A DNA stretch of 64,000 nt from Solilutibacter silvestris (GCF_002895945.1 NZ_NPZB01000001.1:759501-823500), one strand, 5' to 3'. Shown: positions 44,627-53,699, counted from the stretch's first letter. Translations and numbers: made by a program. The notes: generated from the sequence alone by a model not told the origin.

Positions 44627-44896
44627 ATGAGCGACACACCGGACGAGAAAGCCATCTTCGACGAGATCGCTTCGCAGATCGCCGCGAAGGCCAAGATCGA
44701 CCTTGCCACCATCCAGCCGCAGTCGACGTTGAAGGACATCGGGGTGAGTTCGCTCGATGCGATCGAGCTGCTGTTCGACATCGAAGAGCACTACGGCATC
44801 ACCTTCCCCGACCAGGGCCCGAACTTCGGCAGCGATACCGTGCAGCAACTGGTCGACGTGGTGCGCGACACGCTCGCGGCGAAAGCAAAGGCCTGA
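44627..44896 (+). CDS. Acyl carrier protein
   Basis: An 89-residue acidic four-helix protein. The phosphopantetheine Ser is residue 42 in KDIGVSSLDAIELLFDIEEH. It is distinct from the housekeeping AcpP (whose DSL motif and fab neighbours are absent here) and belongs to a dedicated pathway. A strong GGGAGAGGAA ribosome site precedes ATG 44627. The ketosynthase follows five bases later, so the pair almost certainly works together. Confidence 0.92.
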   Translation: MSDTPDEKAIFDEIASQIAAKAKIDLATIQPQSTLKDIGVSSLDAIELLFDIEEHYGITFPDQGPNFGSDTVQQLVDVVRDTLAAKAKA

Positions 44897-44901
44897 ATTC
44901 G

Positions 44902-46116
44902 ATGATGAAGCGGCGGGTCGTCGTCACCGGCATGGGCGCGGTGAGTCCCTATGGCGTGGGCGTCGCCCCGCTATGGCAAGGCTTGCGCGCGGGCCGTTCG
45001 GCGATCGCGCCGTTGCGCCATCCCGAGGCGGCGCGGGTGCGGATGAAGGTTGCCGCGCAGTTGCCGGAAGGCATCGATCTCGCGTCGATGCTGAGTGAAT
45101 CGATGTTGCCGCTGCTCGATCGTTGCTCGCAATTCGTGGTGATCGCATCCAATGAAGCCGTGCGCCAGAGCGGACTCGACGTCCGTGCCAACGGCGATCG
45201 CATCGGCGCCATCATCGGCACGGGCATCGGTGGCGTGACCTCGCACGACGAGCAGAGCAAGCGGCTGTATGGCGAGGGTGCCGAGCGCATGCATCCGCTC
45301 ACCATCGTCCGCACCATGGTCAACGCGCCAGCCAGTCACGTCAGCATGGCGCACGGTTTGCGCGGCCCGGTGTTCTCGGTGTCGAGCGCATGCGCATCGG
45401 CCAATCATGCAGTAGCACAGGCGATGGCGGCGATCCGTTCCGGTGCCGCCGACGTGATGCTGACCGGTGGCACCGAAGCCTGCCTCACCTTCGGATTGTT
45501 GAAGGCGTGGGACGCGATGCGCGTGATCGCCGACGACACCTGCCGGCCGTTCAGCGCCAATCGTCGCGGACTGGTGCTGGGCGAAGGCGCGGCGGTGTTC
45601 GTGCTGGAAGAAATGGAACACGCGAAAGCGCGTGGCGCGACCATCCTTGCCGAACTCGCCGGTGCCGGCATGAGCGCCGATGCCGGCGATATCGTCGCGC
45701 CATCGGCGGACGGCGCGGCACTGGCGATCACCCGGGCATTGCAGGATGCGGAATTGCAGGCATCCGACATCGATTACATCAACGCGCACGGCACCGGAAC
45801 GATGGCCAACGATGCCACCGAAACCCGTGCGATCCATCTCGCGCTGGGTGCGCACGCGCAGTCGATCCCGGTGACATCGACCAAGTCGATGCACGGACAT
45901 GCGCTTGGTGCGGCCGGCGCGCTGGAACTCGCGGCGACCATCGCCGCGCTTGATGACCAGTTCGTGCCGCCGACCGCGAATTACGAGCAGGTCGATCCCG
46001 CCTGCGATCTCGACATCGTGCCGAATGTCGGCCGGCCGGCGAAGATCCGCGCGGCGCTGAGCAATTCGTTCGCGTTCGGTGGATTGAATGCGGTGCTGGC
46101 GGTGCGCCAGGCGTGA
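44902..46116 (+). CDS. Beta-ketoacyl-ACP synthase (FabF-like, pathway-specific)
   Basis: A 404-residue condensing enzyme with a complete Cys-His-His site: Cys 164 (SVSSACASANHA), His 296 (NAHGTGTMAND), Lys 328 and His 333 (KSMHGHALGAAG). It is FabB/F-like and so elongates ACP-bound chains, but no malonyl transferase, ketoreductase or dehydratase is encoded nearby; those would be borrowed from primary metabolism. A single-module role, one condensation on the dedicated ACP, is the simplest reading. Confidence 0.9.
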   Translation: MMKRRVVVTGMGAVSPYGVGVAPLWQGLRAGRSAIAPLRHPEAARVRMKVAAQLPEGIDLASMLSESMLPLLDRCSQFVVIASNEAVRQSGLDVRANGDRIGAIIGTGIGGVTSHDEQSKRLYGEGAERMHPLTIVRTMVNAPASHVSMAHGLRGPVFSVSSACASANHAVAQAMAAIRSGAADVMLTGGTEACLTFGLLKAWDAMRVIADDTCRPFSANRRGLVLGEGAAVFVLEEMEHAKARGATILAELAGAGMSADAGDIVAPSADGAALAITRALQDAELQASDIDYINAHGTGTMANDATETRAIHLALGAHAQSIPVTSTKSMHGHALGAAGALELAATIAALDDQFVPPTANYEQVDPACDLDIVPNVGRPAKIRAALSNSFAFGGLNAVLAVRQA

Positions 46117-47183
46117 ACGCCGCAGCCCGCGTGACGGACACGGGCACTCGCTGGATCGCGCAACTCGAACCGGATGCGCTGATCGCTGCATGGCTGGCGC
46201 ATCCACCCAGGGATTTCATCGCCGACACGGTGGCCGGCGCGCCGCGTTTCCTCGCCGCGTTCGACATCCTCACCACGCTGGAACCGCCGCTGTTGCAACG
46301 ATTGCAAGGCTGGCCCGGTTATCGCCTGTGGTCGCGCTGGCTGCGCTGGAAGACGCAGTTCGTCGGCTGCACCTCGAGCGAGTACGCGTTGTTGCCCAAG
46401 GGTGTCGATGCCGATGCATTCGCCGATGCCATCGTGGGCGACGCTGACGCTAGCGCGCGCCTGTTGATCGTCAAGGATCTGGCGCGCCATTCGCCACTGT
46501 TGGATGCCGATGAAAACGCGGCGTGCGAGGCTGCCATCGCCGCGCTGGAAGCGCGAAGCTTCGTGTTGCTGGAAGGCATGCCGCTGGCATGGGTAGCGCT
46601 CGATTTCGCCGATGAAGACGACTACCTCGCGCGATTGTCCTCATCGCGCCGCAAGAACATTCGCCGCAAGTTGCGTTCACGCCAGGACGTGGCGATCGAG
46701 CAGGTCGCCTGCGGGGACCCTCGCTTCGACGACGAGTCGGTGATCGACGAGTACGTGCGCTTGTTCGCCAATGTCCATGCCCAGAGTGATGTCCATTTCG
46801 ACGAATTGACGCGCGGTTATCTCGCCACGCTGCTGCGCCAGGCCGCAGGCGGTGGCATCGTCTTCATCTATCGCCATGATGGTGAAATGATCGGCTGGAA
46901 CCTGTGCTATCCGTGGCGCGGAGCACTGGTCGACAAATACGTTGGCTTCGTTTACCCGCAGGCACGCGAGCACAATCTCTATGCGTTGAGTTGGATGCAC
47001 AATCTGGGGATTGCACGCAGCATGGGACTACAACGCTATATCGCGGGCTGGACCGATGCCGAAGCGAAACGGCAACTCGGCGCGCAGTTCACCATGACCT
47101 GGCACGCCGTGCGGCCGCGCAATCCGCTGCTGCGCATGTTGCTCAGTCGCATGCGTGGGCTGTTCGAAGGTGCACCTGCATGA
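46113..47183 (+). CDS. GNAT/FemAB-like acyl- or aminoacyltransferase (peptidogalycan-synthesis type)
   Basis: A 356-residue protein. The central RRKNIRRKLRS (about 179-189) and, further on, GGGIVFIYRHDGEMIGWNLC and YVGFVYPQAREHNLYALSWM are the pattern of Acetyltransf_6/BioF2-like GNAT proteins related to FemAB. These proteins form amide bonds, for example in cell-wall or amino-acid conjugation. Here it could join an amine to an acyl-ACP product. GTG 46113 overlaps the ketosynthase stop, and its own stop overlaps the arginase-like start. Confidence 0.75.
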   Translation: MNAAARVTDTGTRWIAQLEPDALIAAWLAHPPRDFIADTVAGAPRFLAAFDILTTLEPPLLQRLQGWPGYRLWSRWLRWKTQFVGCTSSEYALLPKGVDADAFADAIVGDADASARLLIVKDLARHSPLLDADENAACEAAIAALEARSFVLLEGMPLAWVALDFADEDDYLARLSSSRRKNIRRKLRSRQDVAIEQVACGDPRFDDESVIDEYVRLFANVHAQSDVHFDELTRGYLATLLRQAAGGGIVFIYRHDGEMIGWNLCYPWRGALVDKYVGFVYPQAREHNLYALSWMHNLGIARSMGLQRYIAGWTDAEAKRQLGAQFTMTWHAVRPRNPLLRMLLSRMRGLFEGAPA

Positions 47184-48037
47184 GCGTGCCGTTGATCCTC
47201 GACCTTGATGACTCCGTGCGCGACATCGGCAGCGCCGACCGCTTGCCGTTGCAGCAGTGGCAGGAACGCCTGCGATTCTCCTGCAGCCGGCGCGACCTGC
47301 GGCGCTTCGGTGCGGCGATTGCGCCGGTGCTGATGGCGGTGCACGGCACGGTGCTGATGGGCAGTGGCGATTTCCATCATCTCAGCCTGCCGCTGGTCGA
47401 ACGCGAGGCGCGGCGCCGACCATTGCGGGTGGTGGTACTCGACAATCACCCCGACAACATGCGTTTTCCGTTCGGGGTGCATTGTGGATCGTGGGTCGGG
47501 CGCGCGGCGAAGTTACCGGGCGTGGTCGACGTGCACGTGCTCGGCATCAGTTCACTCGATGCTGGCCGCGGACATGCCTGGGAAAACCAGCTAGGCGCGC
47601 TGCGCAGCGGTCGCGTGCATTACTGGTGCGTGGGCGTGGATACGGAGTGGGCGCGACGTTTCGGTATTGCGACTGTTCACAGTTTCGAGTCGCCGGAAGA
47701 GTTGGTGGCCGCGTTTGTACGGCAGGTGAAAGATGACGAGATGCCGGTGTATTTCTCGGTCGACAAGGATGTGTTCGCGCCGGACGTGGTGCGGACCAAC
47801 TGGGACCAGGGAAAATTCCAGCTCGATGATGCGCTGACGATCATCGCCGCGTTGAAATCTCGCATTGTCGCCAGCGATATCACCGGCGAGGTGTCGATCC
47901 ATCGATATCGCAGTTTGTTCAAGCGCTTGCTGAGCGCGCTCGATCAGCAGCCAGATCCGTCGCCTGACGAAATCGAGGCGTGGCAGCAACAGCAGGCAGT
48001 GGTGAATCGCGCGTTGATTGCGGCGCTGGGGTGGTGA
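47180..48037 (+). CDS. Arginase/ureohydrolase-fold protein, divergent
   Basis: A 285-residue protein that closes the operon. The two-metal site of the ureohydrolase superfamily is recognisable although the protein is otherwise unusual: GSGDFHH (His 66 or 67 in place of GGDH), LDNHPDN (Asp 88, His 90, Asp 92) and FSVDKDVF (Asp 195, Asp 197). An arginase, agmatinase or formimidoyl-type hydrolase of a guanidino, amidine or amide group is therefore possible; true arginine use cannot be claimed. It is coupled by ATGA to the preceding gene and convergent with the DegT gene. Confidence 0.75.
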   Translation: MSVPLILDLDDSVRDIGSADRLPLQQWQERLRFSCSRRDLRRFGAAIAPVLMAVHGTVLMGSGDFHHLSLPLVEREARRRPLRVVVLDNHPDNMRFPFGVHCGSWVGRAAKLPGVVDVHVLGISSLDAGRGHAWENQLGALRSGRVHYWCVGVDTEWARRFGIATVHSFESPEELVAAFVRQVKDDEMPVYFSVDKDVFAPDVVRTNWDQGKFQLDDALTIIAALKSRIVASDITGEVSIHRYRSLFKRLLSALDQQPDPSPDEIEAWQQQQAVVNRALIAALGW

Positions 48038-48063
48038 TCAAGACCCGCGCCAGCCAGCGCGCG

Positions 48064-49269
48064 CTAGGAAGCCGCGATTGCCTCAATCACGCGGCAAATC
48101 GCCTCGAAATCCTCATCCCGTAGCCACGGACTGTTGCTGATCGTGAAACTGCGCGCAGCGAGATCGCGGGCGTTCGGACAATCCTGCTGCGGCACGATCG
48201 CGCGTAGCTCGGTGTAGTCCGGCAGGGCATGGATGAACATCCGACTTGCGCCGAGACCGGACGTCCACAACTTGTCGAGCACTGCATCACGTCGATGTTC
48301 GCTGTCCATCCGGACCAGCAATGTCGGCCACGTGCCGTGCTCGCCAGCACGATCGCCGAACACCTGCGCGCCGGGAATCGCATGCAGCCGTTCGATCCGC
48401 GCCAACGCACAGGCACAACGCTCCTCCAGGAACCGTGGCAAACGCAACGCCGCGTTCGCACCGATGCGTTTTCGCCATGCCCCCATGCGATGCAACGGCA
48501 CCTGCATCGGGAAACGATCGCCGATCGCGCCAACCGGATCGCCGCGTTTCAATGCGCGACGCAACGGCAGGCCGTAGGCCCAACGCATCCCCAGCGGGCG
48601 ATACAGCGCGGTGTAACCGGCCAGCTCAACACAGCGCTTGCGCTCCATCGCCGCTTGTTCGGGCAATGCATCCTGCAAAGCACGCATCGCCTCCAGCCAC
48701 TGCCGATCACGTGCGACCGCCACGCCGCCCTCGTAGGTCGAGAGGCCCTTGCCGGCGGCGAGGCTGAAGAAGCCGATATCGCCCCGCAATCCGACACTGC
48801 GTCCATTGATGGTCGCGCCGAGCGATTGCGCGGCATCTTCGATCACCACGATGCCGCTGTCGGCTACAACGCGATTGACGGCAGCGACATCGGTGACGCG
48901 CCCGCCCAGATGCGTCGGCACCACCGCGAGGACGCGCTCGTCGAGCTGCGCGCGCAACGCGTATTCATCCATGTCGAGACTGTCGTGGCGGAGGTCGACG
49001 ATACGCAGGCGCAGGCCGATAGCATGTACCGCGATCGCCACCAACGGGCAGGTGTAGGCCGGAACCACCACGACATCGCGCTCGGGCTGTCGCTGTTGCG
49101 CAACACGCAACGCCAGCATCAGCGCGGCGGTGCCGGAGCAGGTGACCAGCGCAGCATCCACGTCGAGTTGCGTGGCCAGCGTAGCGGCGAGATCGCCGTG
49201 CTGCGCGAACAGATCGGAAAACCGCGGCGGCAGGCCGGCGGTCGGCGGGATCTCAGTGAGGCGTCGCAT
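48064..49269 (-). CDS. DegT/DnrJ/EryC1/StrS-type PLP aminotransferase
   Basis: A 401-residue sugar-aminotransferase-family protein. The PLP lysine is 174 in FFSLAAGKGLSTYEGG, the cofactor Asp is 145 in VIEDAAQSLGA, and THLGGRVTD is typical. ArnB, which makes Ara4N, belongs to this family. It is the last gene of a run that also encodes two ArnE/ArnF-like membrane proteins, with overlap of 17 bases. An amino-sugar or similar aminated headgroup is plausible, but the substrate is unknown. Confidence 0.87.
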   Translation of the reverse strand: MRRLTEIPPTAGLPPRFSDLFAQHGDLAATLATQLDVDAALVTCSGTAALMLALRVAQQRQPERDVVVVPAYTCPLVAIAVHAIGLRLRIVDLRHDSLDMDEYALRAQLDERVLAVVPTHLGGRVTDVAAVNRVVADSGIVVIEDAAQSLGATINGRSVGLRGDIGFFSLAAGKGLSTYEGGVAVARDRQWLEAMRALQDALPEQAAMERKRCVELAGYTALYRPLGMRWAYGLPLRRALKRGDPVGAIGDRFPMQVPLHRMGAWRKRIGANAALRLPRFLEERCACALARIERLHAIPGAQVFGDRAGEHGTWPTLLVRMDSEHRRDAVLDKLWTSGLGASRMFIHALPDYTELRAIVPQQDCPNARDLAARSFTISNSPWLRDEDFEAICRVIEAIAAS

Positions 49270-49654
49270 CGGCGTGTTCCGCGGTCTCCCGCGATTCCGA
49301 GATGGCCAGGAGTCCGATGCCGAGCACGATCACCAACGCACCGAACAGCTGCAAGGGGGTGATGCGTTCATGCAGAAACCACGCGGAGACCAGCAGCACG
49401 CTCACCACTTCCAGATGCGAAGCGGCGAACGCGGGGCCGATCGGTGCATCGCGCAGCAGGCGCATCCATGTCACGAACGCGCCGAGATAACCGCACAGCG
49501 CGATCCACGTCCACGGTTGTTCGGCCACGCGCAGGATCCACGCGGCATCGGGTGCGAACGGCAAGGCATGCGTGCCCGCGACCTTGAAGCAGGTTTGCGC
49601 CAGCGTGTCGAACGCCATCAGCACCGGGAATCCGATCGCATACAAGCGCCTCAT
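49253..49654 (-). CDS. EmrE/ArnF-like small membrane protein, subunit 1
   Basis: A 133-residue DMT/EamA-half protein with four membrane helices. AFDTLAQTCFKVAGTHALPF in helix 1 and WFLHERITPLQLFGALVIVL in the last helix match the ArnE/ArnF (Ara4N-lipid flippase) pattern. ATG 49654 overlaps the stop of its partner (ATGA), so the two are made together, as expected for a heterodimer. A polyprenyl-linked or lipid product could be its cargo. Confidence 0.82.
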   Translation of the reverse strand: MRRLYAIGFPVLMAFDTLAQTCFKVAGTHALPFAPDAAWILRVAEQPWTWIALCGYLGAFVTWMRLLRDAPIGPAFAASHLEVVSVLLVSAWFLHERITPLQLFGALVIVLGIGLLAISESRETAEHADATPH

Positions 49655-49995
49655 GCGCCGATCCCCACCAAGGCGACGCCGATGCACACCAGCACGATGC
49701 CGCCGACGCGCAATGGCGTCAGTCGTTCATGGAAGAACAGTCGTCCGCATACCATCAACACGACGATGTTGATCGAGCCGAGCAGCACGCCCAGCGACAA
49801 CGGCACCTGCGACAGGAAGGCGATCCACACCAGGAATTCGCCGAAATAACACAACAGGCCGAGCCACAGGATCGGTTGCCTGGCCAGTGCGCGCCAACCG
49901 TCATCTCCGTGTTTCGCCGCCACCTTGAAGCATAGTTGGCCGCCGGTATCGAGTGCGGCATTGCAGAGCCAGAGGGCGGTGGCCAGTGGCGTCAT
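49651..49995 (-). CDS. EmrE/ArnE-like small membrane protein, subunit 2
   Basis: A 114-residue four-helix protein. Helix 1 has LDTGGQLCFKVAAKHGDD, a clear relative of the partner's DTLAQTCFK; the end has LFFHERLTPLRVGGIVLVCI. In size and pairing it resembles ArnE. ATG 49995 overlaps the hydrolase stop and its own stop overlaps the next start, so a strict four-base coupling chain runs through the operon. Confidence 0.82.
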   Translation of the reverse strand: MTPLATALWLCNAALDTGGQLCFKVAAKHGDDGWRALARQPILWLGLLCYFGEFLVWIAFLSQVPLSLGVLLGSINIVVLMVCGRLFFHERLTPLRVGGIVLVCIGVALVGIGA

Positions 49996-50861
49996 GCGCG
50001 CGGAGTGTCGGCGATGCGGTCGAAGAAGGTGGCGCTGCGATCGATCAGCAAACGATGTTCGCGATCGATCGTGATCATGTGGTAGCTGTTGTCGAGCAGC
50101 AGCAGTTCGGTCGGGCCGGAAACGCTGCGCAACACCACTTCGGCGTTGTCGACGCTGGCGATGTCGTCGTCGCTCGCATGCGCGACCAGGCAGGGTGCGC
50201 TGACCTGTGCCAATTGGCCGCGCACGCGCTTCGCCAGCAGATAGAGTTCCGCCAGCGAGTGCCAGGGATTGCCGGGCAATCCGGCGATGCTGCTGTCGCC
50301 GCTCTGCATCGCGGTGCTGATCTGCGCGCGCAGGCGTTCGTCGCGAATCCCGTAGGGCGGCTGTTCCATGAAGACGCGGTCGCGGCCGATGTTGAAGCGC
50401 TTCAGCAGCGGCAACAATCCCGACAGGCGCGCGATGCGCGGCACGCTCCAGCCGTCATAGCGGAAGGTTGCACCGTAGACGCCGACGCCATCGACGAGAT
50501 CGGGGCGATCGGCGGCAAGGTTGAGCGCGAGCAGCGCGCCCATCGACAAGCCGCCGACGAACAGGCGATCACAATGTTGGCGCAAGCGTTCCGCACCGGT
50601 CTGCACGCTCGCTGCCCAATCCTGCCAGCGCGTTGCCAGCAGGTCGTCCATGTCGCCGCAATGCCCGGCCAACTGCACGCCGTACACGGTGAAGCCGCGA
50701 CGGTTGAGCCCGCGCGCCACCAGCCGCATCTCGTTGGGCGTGCCGGTGAGGCCGTGGGTCAGGAGGACGGCGTTGGGGCCGCCTTCATAGAAGAATTCGG
50801 CCGGCTTCAGTGGAAAAGGTGCTTCGTTCACACCGTCAAGCTTGTCAGCCAGCGGTTTCAT
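49992..50861 (-). CDS. Alpha/beta hydrolase (carboxylesterase-like)
   Basis: A 289-residue protein. VLLTHGLTGTPNEM is the oxyanion-loop motif, VGGLSMGALLAL holds the nucleophile Ser, ASDDDIASV the Asp and DNSYHMITID the His. It is close to Est30/monoacylglycerol-lipase types acting on medium-chain esters or acyl groups. It lies between the sensor kinase (17-base overlap) and the membrane pair. It could release or trim an acylated product. Confidence 0.85.
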   Translation of the reverse strand: MKPLADKLDGVNEAPFPLKPAEFFYEGGPNAVLLTHGLTGTPNEMRLVARGLNRRGFTVYGVQLAGHCGDMDDLLATRWQDWAASVQTGAERLRQHCDRLFVGGLSMGALLALNLAADRPDLVDGVGVYGATFRYDGWSVPRIARLSGLLPLLKRFNIGRDRVFMEQPPYGIRDERLRAQISTAMQSGDSSIAGLPGNPWHSLAELYLLAKRVRGQLAQVSAPCLVAHASDDDIASVDNAEVVLRSVSGPTELLLLDNSYHMITIDREHRLLIDRSATFFDRIADTPRA

Positions 50862-52263
50862 CAGCCTTTCCGGGCGCATCGGCGATCGGCAGCAACAACT
50901 CCACCCGCAATCCGCCGGAGGCGCCGCGGACGTAGCGCACCTGCCCACCGTAACGCGACAGCACCTCCTCGACGATCGCCAGTCCCAGTCCGCTGCCGCG
51001 GGCGTTGCTGCCCGCGACCTGGAAGAAGCGTTCGCCCAGCCGCGCCAGCGTTTCGTCAGGCACGCCGGTGCCATCGTCTTCCACCGCGAGCTCGATGGCA
51101 CCATCGCGCTGCGACAAGCTCACCGTCGTGTTGTGCCCGCGTCCGGCATGGTGCAGGGCGTTGTCGATCAGGTTGTCGAGCGCTTCCTGCAGTGCGGGCA
51201 CGTCGATGGCGGCATGCAACGACTGTTGCGATGGCGCTTCGTAGCCAAGGTCGATGCCGGCACGCAGTGCATCGGGCACGCGTTCGCCGACCAGCAGCGG
51301 CACCACTTCGGCGAGATCGACGCGTTCCGGCAAGCGGGTCTGCACCGATTGCGCGCGCGCCAGGGACAGCAGTTGTTCGGCGATGCGCGAGGTGCGATGG
51401 GTCAGTCGTGAGACATGTCCGAGCGCATCCTCCAGCACTTCCGGGCGCGGATCGTCCAGCGCGCGCTCGGCGTGCAGGCTGAGGCCGGCCAATGGCGTGC
51501 GCAACTGGTGCGCGGCATCGGCGATGAAACGCGACTGCACCGCCAGCGCTTCGCGCAGGTCGGAGACCAGGTTGTCGATGGTGCCGGCCAGCGGCGCGAC
51601 TTCCGAAGGCACGTTGGCATCGAGCAGCGGCTTGCTCAAGGCATCGCCACGGCGCAACCGCGCGATCAGCGGGTCGAGCTGTCGCAAGCCGGTATCGACG
51701 CCGCTGCGCACCACCAGCAGCACGCCCACCACCATCAGCAGCAGGGTGGGAACGGTGATCAGCAGGATCTGTTGCGCCCAGCGCCGGCGATCGGAATATC
51801 CCTCGCCTACGGTGACGGTGACCGTATCGGTCGAATCGACCTTGGGATGGAACGTGCGTGATGCCAGCCGCAGATGATGTTCAGTGCGGATTGACGACAG
51901 TTTCACCGGAGCACCGACCTGCACCGGCAACGATGCCGCTGGCGGCTGGAAATTGGCCGCGATCACGCCCCTGTGCGCGCTGGTGATCGCGTAATACTGG
52001 AAGCCGTCGGGATCGTACTGGATCAGGAACAGCGCCTGTGGCGAAAACGTGCTGAAGGTTTCCGGGCTGTGATCCATCAGCTTCGCGACTGCATCGACCT
52101 GCTCGATCAGCGCGGAATCGTGGGCGCGGTTGGAGTAGTAGCGTGCCATTTCGTAGGTCACCAGCGCGGCGAGGATCGCCAGCACCGTCAACGGCACGCT
52201 GAGATAGAGCAGCAGGCTGCGATAGAGGCTGCGACGACGCGGCGCGCGTTCGTGCTCACTCAT
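50845..52263 (-). CDS. Sensor histidine kinase (TctE/QseC-like)
   Basis: A 472-residue inner-membrane kinase. The first transmembrane segment (about 16-35) is followed by a periplasmic domain of about 130 residues and a second membrane segment (LLITVPTLLLMVVGVLLVV). Then come HAMP, the H-box FIADAAHQLRTPLAG, the N-box LDNLIDNALHHAG and GSGLGLAIVEEV. It overlaps the regulator by eight bases and the hydrolase by 17, so the downstream genes are in the same message. The ligand is unknown. Confidence 0.92.
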   Translation of the reverse strand: MSEHERAPRRRSLYRSLLLYLSVPLTVLAILAALVTYEMARYYSNRAHDSALIEQVDAVAKLMDHSPETFSTFSPQALFLIQYDPDGFQYYAITSAHRGVIAANFQPPAASLPVQVGAPVKLSSIRTEHHLRLASRTFHPKVDSTDTVTVTVGEGYSDRRRWAQQILLITVPTLLLMVVGVLLVVRSGVDTGLRQLDPLIARLRRGDALSKPLLDANVPSEVAPLAGTIDNLVSDLREALAVQSRFIADAAHQLRTPLAGLSLHAERALDDPRPEVLEDALGHVSRLTHRTSRIAEQLLSLARAQSVQTRLPERVDLAEVVPLLVGERVPDALRAGIDLGYEAPSQQSLHAAIDVPALQEALDNLIDNALHHAGRGHNTTVSLSQRDGAIELAVEDDGTGVPDETLARLGERFFQVAGSNARGSGLGLAIVEEVLSRYGGQVRYVRGASGGLRVELLLPIADAPGKADETAG

Positions 52264-52930
52264 TGGCTTCGGGTTCCAGCAGATAGCCGAGGCCGCGCAC
52301 GGTGCGCAGGCGCACGCCACAGTTGTTGATCTTGCGACGCAGGCGATGCAGTGCGATGTCGAGACCGTTGTCGGTCAACTCGTTGTCCCAGGCGCACACG
52401 GTCTCCATCATCTGCACGCGACTGACGATGCGGCCGGCACGCGAGGCCAGCAGCGACAGCAGGGCGAATTCACGCGCGGTGAGTTCGATCGGTCCTTGTG
52501 GCCCGCGTGCACGCTGGTCACCGGCATCGATCACCAAGCCGCCGACTTCCAGTTCGGTCGCGCCCTGCGCCGATCCGCGGCGCAGGTGGGCGCGCACGCG
52601 TGCATCGAATTCGGCGATCGCGAATGGCTTCACCAGGTAATCGTCGGCACCGAGGTCGAGGATGCGTACGCGTTCGTTCAACGCTTCGCCCGCGCTCACC
52701 ACCAGGATCGGCGTATCGATCTTCGCTGCGCGCAACCTGCGGATCACCTCGCCGCCTTCCAGCGAGGGCAGGCCGATGTCGACGATCAGCAGCTGGTAGA
52801 CGCCGGTCTTGCCGGCCTGCTCGGCCAGCTTGCCATCAGCCACCCAATCGACGGCATGGCCGCGCGCCACCAGCAAGGTCTGCATGCCGGAGGCGATGTG
52901 GTCGTCGTCTTCCGCGATCAGGATGCGCAT
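52256..52930 (-). CDS. OmpR/PhoB-family response regulator (TctD/QseB-like)
   Basis: 224 residues. The receiver domain has the acidic pocket EDDD (8-11), the phosphorylated Asp in LLIVDIGLPSLEGG and the conserved VKPF lysine. The C-terminal winged helix has LTAREFALLSLLASRAGRIV and IALHRLRRKINNCGVRLRTV. It lies four bases downstream of the outer-membrane protein gene and is coupled to the kinase. It probably autoregulates this operon. Confidence 0.94.
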   Translation of the reverse strand: MRILIAEDDDHIASGMQTLLVARGHAVDWVADGKLAEQAGKTGVYQLLIVDIGLPSLEGGEVIRRLRAAKIDTPILVVSAGEALNERVRILDLGADDYLVKPFAIAEFDARVRAHLRRGSAQGATELEVGGLVIDAGDQRARGPQGPIELTAREFALLSLLASRAGRIVSRVQMMETVCAWDNELTDNGLDIALHRLRRKINNCGVRLRTVRGLGYLLEPEANE

Positions 52931-52934
52931 GCCG

Positions 52935-53699
52935 CTACTTTAATACTTGTACGCCGAGATAGAACACCGGGCTGGAACGCGGGCGATCCCCCGAGACCTG
53001 CCGTCCCAGCGAAGCCATGAACAGCAGGTGTTCGTTGATCGGGTGGCGAACGCCGAGGTTGGCGATGGTCTGCGTCGATGCGTGATCGGTCCGCGTGGTG
53101 TTGATTTCTGCGAGGCATTGCCATTGCAGCGGGCAGGGGCGCGCCCAGAACAGCCCGGCCTGCCAGGCATCGCTGTCCTTCTCGACGAAATGCCGTGCCA
53201 GCTCGACGCCCATGGTCGACTTGCCGAAGGTCTTGACGATCTGCAGCGGCAGCACGAATTCCTGCGTCGCCGGACTCAGGTCCTTGTGCTGCGCCGCGGG
53301 CGGTCCCGGCAGCACCCAATGCGGTTGCACCGCCATCGCCACACCGGCCTTGTCCTCGTCGAGGAAGCGCCAGCGCGCGGCGAGTTCGACCGGGCCGAGG
53401 CCGGATGCCATCGGCATGCGTTGTTCGCTGCGATGTTCCCAGCCGAGATGGATCGACAACTGGATACGTTCGCCCAGACCGTAGTTGATGTCGGCATCGG
53501 GTGCCGAGACATTCCATGCATGTCCCGTGCGATCACCGGTCGCGGCGAGGTTGATCTCCCAATGGCCAGCGCCTGGCGTGCCGGTATCGTTGGTGATCAT
53601 CGGCGGCCCGGCCTGCGCCAGCGCGATCCCTGGAATGCAGGCGCAGGCGACCAGCAGGAGCGCGAGCCATCTCCAGCCGCGGCGAAGCGACATCCTCAT
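52935..53699 (-). CDS. Outer-membrane beta-barrel/transporter-like protein
   Basis: 254 residues with a signal peptide (WLALLLVACACIPGIALAQA). TNDTGTPGAGHWEINLAATG, YGLGERIQLSIHLGWEHRSE and NLGVRHPINEHLLFMASLGR are typical of MetA-pathway/phenol-degradation-type outer-membrane proteins of unknown substrate. ATG 53699 overlaps the upstream stop by one base; ATG 53693 is also possible. It is in the same tight unit as the two-component system, so it may deliver or sense the signal. Confidence 0.7.
   Translation of the reverse strand: MRMSLRRGWRWLALLLVACACIPGIALAQAGPPMITNDTGTPGAGHWEINLAATGDRTGHAWNVSAPDADINYGLGERIQLSIHLGWEHRSEQRMPMASGLGPVELAARWRFLDEDKAGVAMAVQPHWVLPGPPAAQHKDLSPATQEFVLPLQIVKTFGKSTMGVELARHFVEKDSDAWQAGLFWARPCPLQWQCLAEINTTRTDHASTQTIANLGVRHPINEHLLFMASLGRQVSGDRPRSSPVFYLGVQVLK

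Noticed and set aside
48038-48063. Possible terminator between the convergent operons.
   Set aside because: The 26 bases hold no clear stem with a T-tract; termination may lie inside the opposing genes or be Rho-dependent.
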